The notes under the pieces: generated by a model
The model's input: only the letters and a program-made list of their open reading frames with translations
Told to the model about the DNA's origin: nothing
Database searches by the model: none
Shown: one piece after another, positions 40,447 to 48,500 of the stretch
How the letters are laid out: each line of letters begins with the position of its first letter
How positions within the stretch are numbered: the stretch's first letter is position 1
NCBI RefSeq assembly: GCF_002159495.1
Contig: NZ_NFIT01000011.1
Coordinates: 18,311 to 82,310 of the forward strand
Reading direction: 5' to 3'
DNA: 64,000 nt
From: Olsenella sp. An293
Lineage (GTDB): Bacteria; Actinomycetota; Coriobacteriia; Coriobacteriales; Atopobiaceae
Position numbers and translations under genes: made by a program

Positions 40447-40821
40447 ATGGAAGCGGCAGTCTCACAGGTAAACGCTCGCATAGATGCCGAGCTCAAGGAG
40501 GCGGGCGACGCCGCTCTTGCCAAGGCCGGACTCACTCCCACCAAAGCCATACGCGGCCTTTGGGCGCGCTTTGCGCGTCTCGCCGATTGTCCCGAGGAGA
40601 TCAGGGAGCTCGTGAGCGGCCGAGGGGATGAGCTGCCATCCGAGGCACGCGCCGAGAGAGACCGCAAGCTCGCCCTGGTGCGTGAGGGGAGCCAGATAGT
40701 CGCGCAATCGCTGGCATCGCGCGGCGTGGACGCGCCCGAGATGATCGAAGAGATTCCCTATGAGGAGCTGAGGGAACTGGTCCTGCTCGAGCGTCTGAGC
40801 GAGAGGGGGCAAGACGCGTGA
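40447..40821 (+). CDS. RelB/DinJ-family antitoxin
   Basis: 124 residues from ATG 40447 (AGAGGAGAGGG upstream). The N-terminus QVNARIDAELKEAGDAALAKA and GLTPTKAIRGLW are the RelB/DinJ ribbon-helix-helix DNA-binding and dimerisation motif. The remaining 75 residues would wrap the toxin. DinJ/RelB usually pair with RelE/YafQ mRNases; here the partner gene, whose GTG overlaps this stop (GTGA), encodes a PIN nuclease, an unusual pairing. Repeated operator sites upstream suggest autorepression. Confidence 0.87.
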   Translation: MEAAVSQVNARIDAELKEAGDAALAKAGLTPTKAIRGLWARFARLADCPEEIRELVSGRGDELPSEARAERDRKLALVREGSQIVAQSLASRGVDAPEMIEEIPYEELRELVLLERLSERGQDA

Positions 40822-41312
40822 GCTCGTCACTTTCACTGCTCCTGGACACCAATGTTTGGCTCGACCACTTCCTTCCCTGGAGAGGTGGCCATGCGGCGGC
40901 GGGGCGTCTCATGGAGCGCGCCTTTGAGCAGAACCAGACGCTGGCCTACGCCATTTCCTCCATTAAAGACGTGTATTACATGGTGGAGGCCGAGCACAGG
41001 CGCGCCGAACGCGCAGAGACCGGCGCGCTTACCGAGTCGGCCGCTCGAGCCGCGTCCGTGGCCGCCTGGGGCTGCGTCAACACCATGGAGGAAATCGCCT
41101 GTGCCGTACCGCTCGACCATACGGACGTTTGGATGGCCACCAAGCAGCGCGCCCTGCACGGAGACTTTGAGGATGATCTGCTCATAGCCGCGGCGTTGCG
41201 CGGTCGAGTCGACTATCTCGTCACCAACGACGAGCTGCTTCTAAGGCACTGCCCCGTGGCGGCGCTGAGCGTGGATGACATGTTCGCGCTGCTTGGGATG
41301 AGGCAGGAGTAG
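40818..41312 (+). CDS. PIN-domain ribonuclease toxin
   Basis: 164 residues from GTG 40818, translationally coupled to the antitoxin. PIN motifs: Asp10 in LLLDTNVWLD, a central acidic residue (MVEAEHRR), Asp in ALHGDFEDDLLIAAA and the terminal TND in DYLVTNDELLL. PIN toxins cleave specific RNAs, often tRNAs, in a Mg2+-dependent way. The pair sits between the helicase and BrxD-like genes in the opposite orientation, as if inserted into the cluster. Confidence 0.88.
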   Translation: MSSSLSLLLDTNVWLDHFLPWRGGHAAAGRLMERAFEQNQTLAYAISSIKDVYYMVEAEHRRAERAETGALTESAARAASVAAWGCVNTMEEIACAVPLDHTDVWMATKQRALHGDFEDDLLIAAALRGRVDYLVTNDELLLRHCPVAALSVDDMFALLGMRQE

Positions 41313-41345
41313 GGGCGCATCGCGTCCGGGCACAAGAGGAGGCTC

Positions 41346-42263
41346 ATGAGCGAGAGGCGTGGGGGACATGCCCGTGTCATCGCAACGTGCGTCATTGCGC
41401 TCGTGGCGACCATCCTGTGCGCTGGGTGCGCAGAGCGTGTCGACACCCTTGTCCGTGCGGTTCGCAGCCACGTGACGGGCGAGGAGTACGTGAGTCCGCG
41501 CGGGCAGGCGTGCCTCGACGCGGCGGACGCCCTGCTCGACGCCCTCGAGGCGAGGGACGAGGGCGCGATCGTCGGGCTCTTCTCGGCCAGCGCGCGGTCG
41601 TCGTCTGCCGACCTCGAGGAGCGGGCGCACGAGCTGGTGGGGGACTGCTCCGGTCGCGTCGGCTACTTCGACACTCACTCTGTGACGCGGCCCCACGAGT
41701 CCGAGAAGATCGATGACGGGAAGCGTCGCGTGGAGCTCTCGGCCGAGTTCTCGTTTTCCCTGGACGAGCGAAACTACTGGTGCTTCATGACGGTCGTGAG
41801 CGAGAACGACTTCGACGAGTCAGAGGTGGGCGTCTCCACTGTCGTCGTATGGTCCGAGGACGCGTACTCGGCGATGCTCTACGACGCTGGGGGTGCGGGG
41901 TGGCCCGAGGGACAAGGCCTGCACCTCCAGCTGGACTACCCCCTGGAGTGGGAGACGCGGCTCGTGGACGGCGACCCCCTGCGCTACGAGAGCGGCGACG
42001 CCATCTCGGACGTTGACGAGGCCGTGACGTTTCTCAGCGAGGGCGACAAGACCGTGGCCAACTTCAGGGAGCGCTTCGGCCAGCCCTGCTGCGTGTCGTG
42101 GACCGGCGACGGCGTCATCTACTACGAGCTGCCCGAGGAGGACGGCGAGCCGCGCTATCTCGAGGTGAGCGCCCCCGCCCCGGAGAAGCCCGTCTACTCC
42201 GCGCACGTGGTGGGCGAGCGCGGCGTGGTCGAGAAGGTCTGGGGTGCGGACGACGAGGCCTAG
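41346..42263 (+). CDS. Putative lipoprotein, DUF5104-like
   Basis: 305 residues from ATG 41346 with AAGAGGAGG upstream. The signal peptide HARVIATCVIALVATILCAGC ends in a Cys at residue 28, a lipobox-like site (LCAGC), so it is probably a membrane-anchored lipoprotein facing outward. The mature part has a helical start (AALLDALEARDEGAIVGLFSA) that recalls DUF5104 proteins, then a beta-rich region. Its TAG stop and the TAG of the convergent BrxD-like gene share the four bases CTAG (42260-42263). It lies downstream of the toxin gene by 33 bases and may be read through from it. Confidence 0.75.
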   Translation: MSERRGGHARVIATCVIALVATILCAGCAERVDTLVRAVRSHVTGEEYVSPRGQACLDAADALLDALEARDEGAIVGLFSASARSSSADLEERAHELVGDCSGRVGYFDTHSVTRPHESEKIDDGKRRVELSAEFSFSLDERNYWCFMTVVSENDFDESEVGVSTVVVWSEDAYSAMLYDAGGAGWPEGQGLHLQLDYPLEWETRLVDGDPLRYESGDAISDVDEAVTFLSEGDKTVANFRERFGQPCCVSWTGDGVIYYELPEEDGEPRYLEVSAPAPEKPVYSAHVVGERGVVEKVWGADDEA

Positions 42264-43555
42264 ATCGTGAACTCGGCGAAGGCGGCGTCCACGTCCTTCT
42301 CGCCCGTGCCTGCGGCAGGCGCGCTCACGGCGCCGGAGAACGCGTCCGAGCCGAGCAGCGCGTCGACGTCCGTGCCGGGGTTTTGGCACACGATGTCCAG
42401 CAGCTCGATGAAGTCGCGGATGACCTCGCGCGGGGTGAGGTGCGTGTCTGCCCCGACGCGGCCAAACTCCACCTTGAGAAAGCTCACGAGCTGGGCCTCC
42501 GTGAGCGTGCGCTCGTAGCCAAAGTAGCCAGCGTGAATCTCGGCGAGCTTCTCTATGAGGACGAGCAGCTCCTCGTAGGTGAGCGGCTCGAGGCGGATGA
42601 CGGGGGCGAGCATGTCCGCGAGGCCGGCGCTCGCAAAGCGTCCCTGCGTGAGGCGGCTGCGAAGCGCCTCGTAGGAGAAGACGCCGCGACGCCGGTCCTC
42701 GATCGACTGAGGGGTGCCTCCCATGATGATGCCCAGGTGGTGCGCCTTGCCCTGGAGCGTGTCGTTGTACATGGTGAGGATCTTCTCGTAGTTGTACTGA
42801 CGCGAGACGGCGTTGGGGATCTTGTAGAGGTTGACCAGTTCGTCTATCAGCACGACGAGGCCCCGGTAGCCCGCGCCCACGAGAAACTGCGCGAAGAGCT
42901 TGAGGTACTCGTACCAGGTGTCATCGGTGATGCAGGCGTTGACGCCGAGCTCCGCGCGAGCCTCGGTCTTGGTGCGAAACTCCCCGCGCAGCCACTTGAC
43001 CACGCCCGCGCGACGCTCCTCGTCTCCCTCGAGGCTGGCTCGCCAGTAGGCGGTGAGGACCTGGGTGAAGTCGAAGCCGCAGACGAGCTCCCTGATGGGG
43101 GAGAGCTGGGCCGCGAGCGCGGCGTCGGGGTCTGCCGCGTCACGAAGCGCGGCGACCCAGCGGTCGAGCACGAGCTGCAGCGCCCCGCCCTCGGGGCGCG
43201 TCTTGGTGGAGAGGTTGCGCACGAGCTCGCGATAGGTGGCGAGCCCCTGCCCCTGACCGCCCTGGAGGCGCCTCTCGGGGGAGAGGTCGGCGTCGGCCAC
43301 CACGAAGTCGTTGCCCATGGCGTGCGTGCGAATGGTCTGGAGCAGGAAGCTCTTGCCCGCGCCGTAGCGGCCGACGAGGAAGCGGAAGCTCGCCCCGCCG
43401 TCAGCGACGAGGTCGAGGTCGTGCAGGAGCGCGCCAATCTCTCGCTCGCGCCCCACGGTGATGTAGGGCAGCCCGATGCGCGGCACGACGCCGCCCTTGA
43501 GCGAGTTGATGATGACCGCCGCTATGCGCTTGGGAACCTTCGGCGCGCCACCCAT
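42260..43555 (-). CDS. BrxD-like (DUF2791) ATP-binding protein
   Basis: 431 residues from ATG 43555. The P-loop GRYGAGKS (residues 62-69), Walker B LVVLIDELVNLY near 245, and the ISDxAARRE-free, YNYEKILTMYND region match the DUF2791 family. That family includes BrxD, an ATPase component of type 2 BREX phage-defence systems. It begins SGRASA-free with PKRIAAVIINSLKGGVVPRIG. BrxD is normally coded next to a helicase (BrxHI) and PglX/PglZ; here a helicase is two kilobases away but no PglX methyltransferase or PglZ phosphatase is seen. Upstream lies the MupG-like gene, and beyond it the TerB gene in the same direction. Confidence 0.85.
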   Translation of the reverse strand: MGGAPKVPKRIAAVIINSLKGGVVPRIGLPYITVGREREIGALLHDLDLVADGGASFRFLVGRYGAGKSFLLQTIRTHAMGNDFVVADADLSPERRLQGGQGQGLATYRELVRNLSTKTRPEGGALQLVLDRWVAALRDAADPDAALAAQLSPIRELVCGFDFTQVLTAYWRASLEGDEERRAGVVKWLRGEFRTKTEARAELGVNACITDDTWYEYLKLFAQFLVGAGYRGLVVLIDELVNLYKIPNAVSRQYNYEKILTMYNDTLQGKAHHLGIIMGGTPQSIEDRRRGVFSYEALRSRLTQGRFASAGLADMLAPVIRLEPLTYEELLVLIEKLAEIHAGYFGYERTLTEAQLVSFLKVEFGRVGADTHLTPREVIRDFIELLDIVCQNPGTDVDALLGSDAFSGAVSAPAAGTGEKDVDAAFAEFTI

Positions 43556-43639
43556 GCGTGCCCCCTTCGTCCGTCGTTTCGGAAGAAGATTCTAGCACAG
43601 ATGTTCGGTTGTCGCCCGGGGCGTCCCCTTCGCTGCAGC

Positions 43640-44728
43640 CTACCGCTCAGCGAAGCGGAACTTCGACCAGGGCTTGATGAACGGGAGCAAGACGAGCTCC
43701 TCGGGCACGATCTTGCCCACGAGGTTCTTGCGGGCGTCGCGATGCGGCTCGAGGACGACCTGCAGCTCGTTTTTGTAGTTGCCGAAGGCGTCATTGCCCA
43801 CGACGATGTCGCCGGGCTGGAGCTCGACGTCGTTGTCGTGGGCGGGGTTGGCCTCGGCGCGGTACTTGACGCGCACGTCGGTCGAGCGGATCACGCGCTC
43901 GGAGATGTCTCCGCGGCGCTCGTGCTGCTCGTCGAGGACGATGGCGCGCTCGAGCTCGCTCGCCGTGGGCAGGAGCTCGACGGAGAAGCGCGTCTGGTAG
44001 CGGTCGACGGCGCCCACCGCCGCGAGCTCGTCTGCGGAGGCGTAGGCGTTGCCGATGATGACGTCGTCGATGAGCCCGGTGGCAAAGAGGTGCTTGGCCG
44101 CCACGTCAGCCGGGAGGTGGCGGTGCATCTCCAGCGTGGGCAGGCCGTCGTTGACGGGCCAGGGGCCGAGCGTGCCGCCCGCGCAGGAGACGAAGGCGGC
44201 GGTGCGCAGGCCCTTCTCCTTGAAGCGGCGCGAGCAGCCCACGAAGAAGTCAAACGGCAGCCCCGTGCCCTCCTGGGGGTAGAAGTTGTGGCACCCGTAG
44301 AGGAAGGGGAGATTGGCCTGGTAGCTCGCGATGTTGTCGACGTAGGCGACGTCGCTGCTCATGTTGAGCTCGATTGCGAGGCCGTAGGGGTTGTAGGTGA
44401 GCATGGCCTCGCGCCGTCCGTCGAAGCCGGTGTCCAGGCGGATGCCGTCGGCGCCGAGCTCGTGGAAGAAGCCGAGGTCGTCATAGGAGACGCCGAGCTC
44501 TTCGAAGATGTTGGGCGCGACGTCGAGGACGACCTCGTAGCCAAGGTCGTGGGCGAAGGAGATGACGTCCCCGAACTTCGTCACCGTGGCGTCCCGCCCC
44601 CCCGAGACCTCGAGCATGCTCATGAAGATGCGCTCGAAGCCGTGACGCGCCGCGAGCTCGAGGTAGGCCCGGTCGCGGGCGGGGTCGCTGTGATCGGGGT
44701 AGATCGAGATGCCGAGCCTTCTTCTCAC
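43640..44728 (-). CDS. DUF871 family protein, MupG-like 6-phospho-N-acetylmuramidase
   Basis: 362 residues from GTG 44728 with GAGGAGA upstream. It begins RRLGISIYPDHSDPARDRAY and has the TIM-barrel phrases FERIFMSMLEVSGG, DGIRLDTGFDG and FYPQEGTGLPFDFF, typical of DUF871. MupG of Staphylococcus aureus, in this family, hydrolyses MurNAc-6-phosphate-GlcNAc taken up by a PTS during wall recycling. No PTS or murQ gene is nearby. It lies between, and in the same direction as, the TerB and BrxD-like genes, 35 bases after TerB, so it is cotranscribed with them even though its function seems unrelated. Confidence 0.85.
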   Translation of the reverse strand: MRRRLGISIYPDHSDPARDRAYLELAARHGFERIFMSMLEVSGGRDATVTKFGDVISFAHDLGYEVVLDVAPNIFEELGVSYDDLGFFHELGADGIRLDTGFDGRREAMLTYNPYGLAIELNMSSDVAYVDNIASYQANLPFLYGCHNFYPQEGTGLPFDFFVGCSRRFKEKGLRTAAFVSCAGGTLGPWPVNDGLPTLEMHRHLPADVAAKHLFATGLIDDVIIGNAYASADELAAVGAVDRYQTRFSVELLPTASELERAIVLDEQHERRGDISERVIRSTDVRVKYRAEANPAHDNDVELQPGDIVVGNDAFGNYKNELQVVLEPHRDARKNLVGKIVPEELVLLPFIKPWSKFRFAER

Positions 44729-44763
44729 GGTGTCTCCTCGGGGGTGTGTTGCGGTCGGGCAGG

Positions 44764-46341
44764 TCACATCATAGCGCGGACGTCATCGAGATAGTCCTCG
44801 ACGAGGGAGGGGGCGCCGGTGTCGTCAAACTCCAGCACGGTGTCACCCACGAGGTCGAGGAGCTTCTCGTTGATCGAGTCGACGAGCAGGTCGGGGGAGG
44901 CCGATTGCGGGGGCCTCCCGGCGAGGAGGTCGTCGAGCAGCGCGCGCTCCTCGCGCGAGAGCGCGGGGGCGTCGCTCTGGCCGGACGACTCGGGGGCGGC
45001 CGGGGAGACGGGCGCCTCCGCCGCGCCCTCTGGGGCCGGCTCCTCCACGGGCGTCGGCTCCTCGGCGCGCTCCTCGTCGACCAGCAGCGCCTCGCGGGTC
45101 ATCGCGGCCGCCGAGCGGATGCCCTCGAGCTTGCCGAGGTCGATCTCGACGCGCACGGGCGCGTGCGCCGACCTCCAGGCGAGGTAGTCTTTGATCTCGC
45201 GGTCGACGAGCTGGGTGAGGTACTTCGGGTCACCGCGCTCCTTGAGCGGGTGGGGGTAGTCGAGCGCATCGCGGAGCTGGCGGTCGACCGCGCGCAGCGC
45301 CTGGCCGAGCCTGGCGCTGCGGCCGCCTCCGTCGTGGCGCGCGGTGCAGGTCCAGATGCCCCCGCGGCATTCGTAGACGCGCGTCTCGCCCAGGCGGTAG
45401 ACGCAGTCGGGATGCCTGCCCCCCGGATAGAACACCGCCGACGCGAACATCAGGTGCGGCATCGCACGGCGGGCGCCGAAGAGGCTCTCGACGAGGTCCT
45501 GGCTGCGCCCGCCGTGGTAGTGGCGGACGAGCCGGTCGAAGACGCCGCGGGTCACCTCACGAACGGCGTCAGGCTCGTCGCGGCAGAGGCGCGACTGCGC
45601 GAGGCGATGGGTCGAGAGCTCGTCGAGCGCCTCGAGCAGCCGCTCGTCCGAGGAGATGTCCTGGCCGTAGGGGCGGGGCTCTCGACGCGAGCCGCGGGCG
45701 GGCGCCTGCGCGAGGGCGCGGCTCTGGGCGCGTTCGAGGACGTCGACCGCTCGGTCGTGCGCGACGTCCGCGTAGGGCAGGGCGAGCGCGGGATCGAGGT
45801 CGTGGTAGACGGCGTAGTCGACGAGCCAGGGGCGCACGTAGCGGTCGAGCGTCTGGTCGAGCTTGCGATACGTCTTCCAGAACGACTCGATGGCGCGAAA
45901 GGCGGTCTCGCCCGGCGCCGCGCCGATCCCGTTGATTAGCTCGTAGAGATAGACGTAGGCAAACGAGGCCGAGGTCTTTTCCACCGTTGCGCGCCGGATC
46001 TGGGACCTCCAGGTGAAGTATCCCCTGAGCTGCTGGTTGTCCATGACGTCGTAGGTGGGGAAGTAGCTTTGGAACGTGCCGTGGTACGGGCAGTCATCCT
46101 CGAACTTTGCCATGAGGCGCGCCTGCTCCACGAACAGCCGCGCCTCGGTCCACGAGCGTGCCTCGGGCCGCCGGGCGAGGGCGCGCATCTGACGGATGGG
46201 CTCGGGCAGGTAGCTCGCGAGCTGCGAGCCGCGCATGAGGATGGGCTCGCTGCCGTAGACCTTCGAGCTGGAGAAGGCACGGCCCGCCTTGGCTCGGCTT
46301 GCCGCGACGATCTGCTCGATGATGCGGTCGATGTCCGCCAT
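44764..46341 (-). CDS. TerB-N / TerB-C domain protein
   Basis: 525 residues from ATG 46341 (GGGGAGG upstream). Residues about 60-270 match TerB-N: FEDDCPYHGTFQSYFPTYDV, QQLRGYFTWRSQIRR and FAYVYLYELINGIG. The C-terminal 60 residues (PDLLVDSINEKLLDLVGDTV, then VEDYLDDV) match TerB-C. A 60-residue Pro/Glu-rich linker lies at 420-480. No enzymatic motif is present; TerB-type domains are thought to sense metals or act in membrane-linked stress and defence complexes. This gene heads the run TerB, MupG-like, BrxD-like on the minus strand. Confidence 0.85.
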   Translation of the reverse strand: MADIDRIIEQIVAASRAKAGRAFSSSKVYGSEPILMRGSQLASYLPEPIRQMRALARRPEARSWTEARLFVEQARLMAKFEDDCPYHGTFQSYFPTYDVMDNQQLRGYFTWRSQIRRATVEKTSASFAYVYLYELINGIGAAPGETAFRAIESFWKTYRKLDQTLDRYVRPWLVDYAVYHDLDPALALPYADVAHDRAVDVLERAQSRALAQAPARGSRREPRPYGQDISSDERLLEALDELSTHRLAQSRLCRDEPDAVREVTRGVFDRLVRHYHGGRSQDLVESLFGARRAMPHLMFASAVFYPGGRHPDCVYRLGETRVYECRGGIWTCTARHDGGGRSARLGQALRAVDRQLRDALDYPHPLKERGDPKYLTQLVDREIKDYLAWRSAHAPVRVEIDLGKLEGIRSAAAMTREALLVDEERAEEPTPVEEPAPEGAAEAPVSPAAPESSGQSDAPALSREERALLDDLLAGRPPQSASPDLLVDSINEKLLDLVGDTVLEFDDTGAPSLVEDYLDDVRAMM

Positions 46342-46641
46342 GTCACCTCCCCGTGATGCTTTGCGTCATGATACCCGTGCCCGGCGAGCGGCGTGCCCCG
46401 TGCAAAACATGCCTTCGATCCATTTTTCTCTGGCCGCGAAAACAAAACCGAGCTTCGATCCATGGAAAAACGCGTGGTTTTGACCGACGGGCCCAGCGGG
46501 ATTTTCTGCCAACTGCGGTTATGTCCGGCCGCGAGGGCACGTCATCGGTTTGAGGCGCATAATCCCATGGATTTAAGGGCGCTTTTGCTCGCGGCCGCCG
46601 CGCGATATGGATCGAAGGACGATTTTGCACCGCGCGGACGC
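46342..46641. repeat. MITE-like element, family P5, in a gene-free stretch
   Basis: This 300-base gene-free stretch holds an element with ends GTGCAAAACATGCCTTCGAT (46400-46419) and ATCGAAGGACGATTTTGCAC (46611-46630), an imperfect inverted pair. An inner pair begins CCGCGAAAACAAAACCGAGC (near 46434) and answers with CGCTTTTGCTCGCGG (near 46580). CTTCGATCCAT occurs twice forward and once reversed. It shares GAAA-CAAAACCG-GCTTCGAT with the element at 26492-26654. It lies between the starts/ends of TerB and yaaA. Confidence 0.78.
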
Positions 46642-47397
46642 TCACCGGCGGGAAAAGACCAGCGTCTCCTCGTCCGAGCGCGCCTCGTCCAGCGCGTAGC
46701 CGCGCTCCGCGAAGTCGCGCAGCTCGTCGGGGCCCCCAACGCCGCGCTCCGCGCACCAGCGGACGAAGGTCCCGCGCGCGGCCTTTGCCTCGGTGGCCGG
46801 CTGTCGCAGGGCCCCGTCGCGAAGCACCCCGAAAAGGCAGTTCAGGACCTGCGGGCCGTCAGGGCGCGCGAAGGGCGTGACCGCGCGGGCATACTCGACC
46901 GAAGCGACGTTGACGACGAGCTCGCACCCCTCGGCGGCAAGCGCCTCGTAGAGGGCATCTCCCCAGAACGCGTAGAGGTCCCGTGCGCCGTCGACGGAAA
47001 GGCGCGCCTGCATCTCCAGGCGGTAGGGCACGACGCCGTCGAGCGGGCGCAGCACTCCGTAGAGTCCCGAGAGGATGCGCAGGTGATCGTCGAGCCAGGC
47101 GAGCTCGCGGTCATCCATCACCTCAGGCGCCATGTGCGTGTACTGGATGCCCTCGTAGGCGACGGCTGCCGCGGTGGCGTCGCGTCGCAGGTCCATTCCC
47201 CGGAGACGCTCGTAGTTGAGGTCGGCGAGCCGGTCGCTGCACTTCCAGAGCGCCTGCGCCTCGTCGCGCGTGAGCCCCCGCATGGCGTGCACGAGCCGCT
47301 CGGCGCGCTCGAGGAAGGCGGGCTCGCGCACGGGCCAGGGCGGCGCGTCCTGCGCCCGCATCTTCTTGGCGGGCGAGGTGATGATTCTGAGCTCCAC
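46642..47397 (-). CDS. yaaA: Peroxide stress protein YaaA
   Basis: 251 residues from GTG 47397 (GGGAGG five bases upstream; ATG-like start at 47415 is less well placed). Family motifs: IITSPAKKM at the start, YEGIQYTHM, LSGLYGVLRPLDGVVPYRLE and NVASVEYARAV. In E. coli YaaA (UPF0246) lowers free intracellular iron during H2O2 stress and binds DNA. In an anaerobe it would help survive air exposure (inference). Length is typical (about 250-258). Confidence 0.9.
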   Translation of the reverse strand: MELRIITSPAKKMRAQDAPPWPVREPAFLERAERLVHAMRGLTRDEAQALWKCSDRLADLNYERLRGMDLRRDATAAAVAYEGIQYTHMAPEVMDDRELAWLDDHLRILSGLYGVLRPLDGVVPYRLEMQARLSVDGARDLYAFWGDALYEALAAEGCELVVNVASVEYARAVTPFARPDGPQVLNCLFGVLRDGALRQPATEAKAARGTFVRWCAERGVGGPDELRDFAERGYALDEARSDEETLVFSRR

Positions 47398-47463
47398 TTG
47401 ACCTCCCTCGGTCACGCGTCATGGCGGCTGGCTATCATTATCGCCAAGACGAGGGGAGGCGAC

Positions 47464-48312
47464 ATGGGGGACAGGAAGAGCGCGCGGGTCGCGCTGGCGC
47501 TGGCGGGCACGGCGGCGATGGCCGCGGCGGCGCGTTGGCTCTGGTGCGTGCGCCCCCACCTCCTGCGCACCCTGTCCGGCCAGGCGCTCGTCTACACCAC
47601 CCGCGACGAGGCCGGCGAGCGCGTGCGCGTGCTCAGGACCGGCGGCGTCTTCCAGTCCGCGACCTATCTCGACGAGCGACGCATGGAGCCCGTCTTCGAG
47701 TACTACCGCGCCTTCGGACGCCTCTTTGAGCTTCGGCCCGAGGCGCGCCGCCTGCTGGCCATCGGTGGGGGCGGGTTTGCGTTTCCCAAGCTCGTGGCGG
47801 CACGGTGTCCGGGCGTGCGGGTTGACGTCGTGGAGATCGACCCGACGGTCGTCGAGGCCGCCCGCCGCTGGTTCTTCCTTGACGAGGCCGTCGCGCTCGC
47901 CCGCGCGGGCGGCGGCGACCTGCGTGTGGTTTGCGACGACGGCCGCGCCTTCCTCGACCGCGGCGCCGGTCCCTTCGACGCGATCGTGCTCGACGCCTTC
48001 GTCGGCGCCGAGCCGGTGCGCTCCCTGGCGACCGTCGAGGCCCTGCGCTCCGTACGGCGCGCCCTGGCCCCGGGTGGCATCTGCCTGGCAAACGTGGTGT
48101 CGCGCGACGGCGGGGCGGACGTGAGCTTCCTGCGCTCCGTGGTGGCGACCGCGCTCATGACGTTTGCGCACGTCGAGGTGGCGCTCGCGACCGATGACGA
48201 GCACGCCGGCGAGGACAACTACCTCGTCGTCGCCTCCGACGGCGAGCTCGGCCTGCCAGACGCCATACCCTTTGACGCGGACTTTCTGGGCGAGGCCCTG
48301 TTCGACGACTGA
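47464..48312 (+). CDS. Spermidine synthase-like methyltransferase-fold protein
   Basis: 282 residues from ATG 47464 (GAGGGGAGG upstream). A hydrophobic N-terminal segment (residues 8-26) suggests a membrane anchor. The core has the SAM/decarboxylated-SAM site LLAIGGGGFAFPK, the acidic VDVVEIDPTVVEAARR and IVLDAFVGAEPV, as in PapS/spermidine synthases. The canonical aminopropyl-acceptor residues are not evident, so it may be another methyl- or aminopropyltransferase. It is divergent from yaaA. A P1 palindrome begins about 26 bases after its stop. Confidence 0.83.
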   Translation: MGDRKSARVALALAGTAAMAAAARWLWCVRPHLLRTLSGQALVYTTRDEAGERVRVLRTGGVFQSATYLDERRMEPVFEYYRAFGRLFELRPEARRLLAIGGGGFAFPKLVAARCPGVRVDVVEIDPTVVEAARRWFFLDEAVALARAGGGDLRVVCDDGRAFLDRGAGPFDAIVLDAFVGAEPVRSLATVEALRSVRRALAPGGICLANVVSRDGGADVSFLRSVVATALMTFAHVEVALATDDEHAGEDNYLVVASDGELGLPDAIPFDADFLGEALFDD

Positions 48313-48338
48313 GCGGGTTGAAAGTTGACGATCTTGCC

Positions 48339-48414
48339 GGGTTGACAATCTCGTCAGGTTACCGTGTCAACCCTCGAAGGGTTGACACGGTAACCTGACG
48401 AGATTGTCAACCCT
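48339..48414. repeat. Palindromic repeat, family P1, variant with mirrored core change
   Basis: Arms 48339-48374 and 48379-48414 are perfect 36-base inverts. The usual GGTTATATTGTCAA is here GGTTACCGTGTCAA, and the partner arm carries the complementary TTGACACGGTAACC. It lies 26 bases after the methyltransferase-like gene stop, upstream of htpG. Confidence 0.92.
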
Positions 48415-48500
48415 GGAATCTAAGCGTGTCTGACTGAGATTATCTTCAATGGGGTAGACTACCTTTCGTTCAACAAAGCCGCACGAAAGGGGAGCGCCGC

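Noticed and set aside
3942..48414. TTGACA in the P1 repeats as promoter -35 boxes
   Set aside because: The nearest TATA-like box is only 0-12 bases away rather than 16-18, and the motif is part of the palindrome in both orientations.
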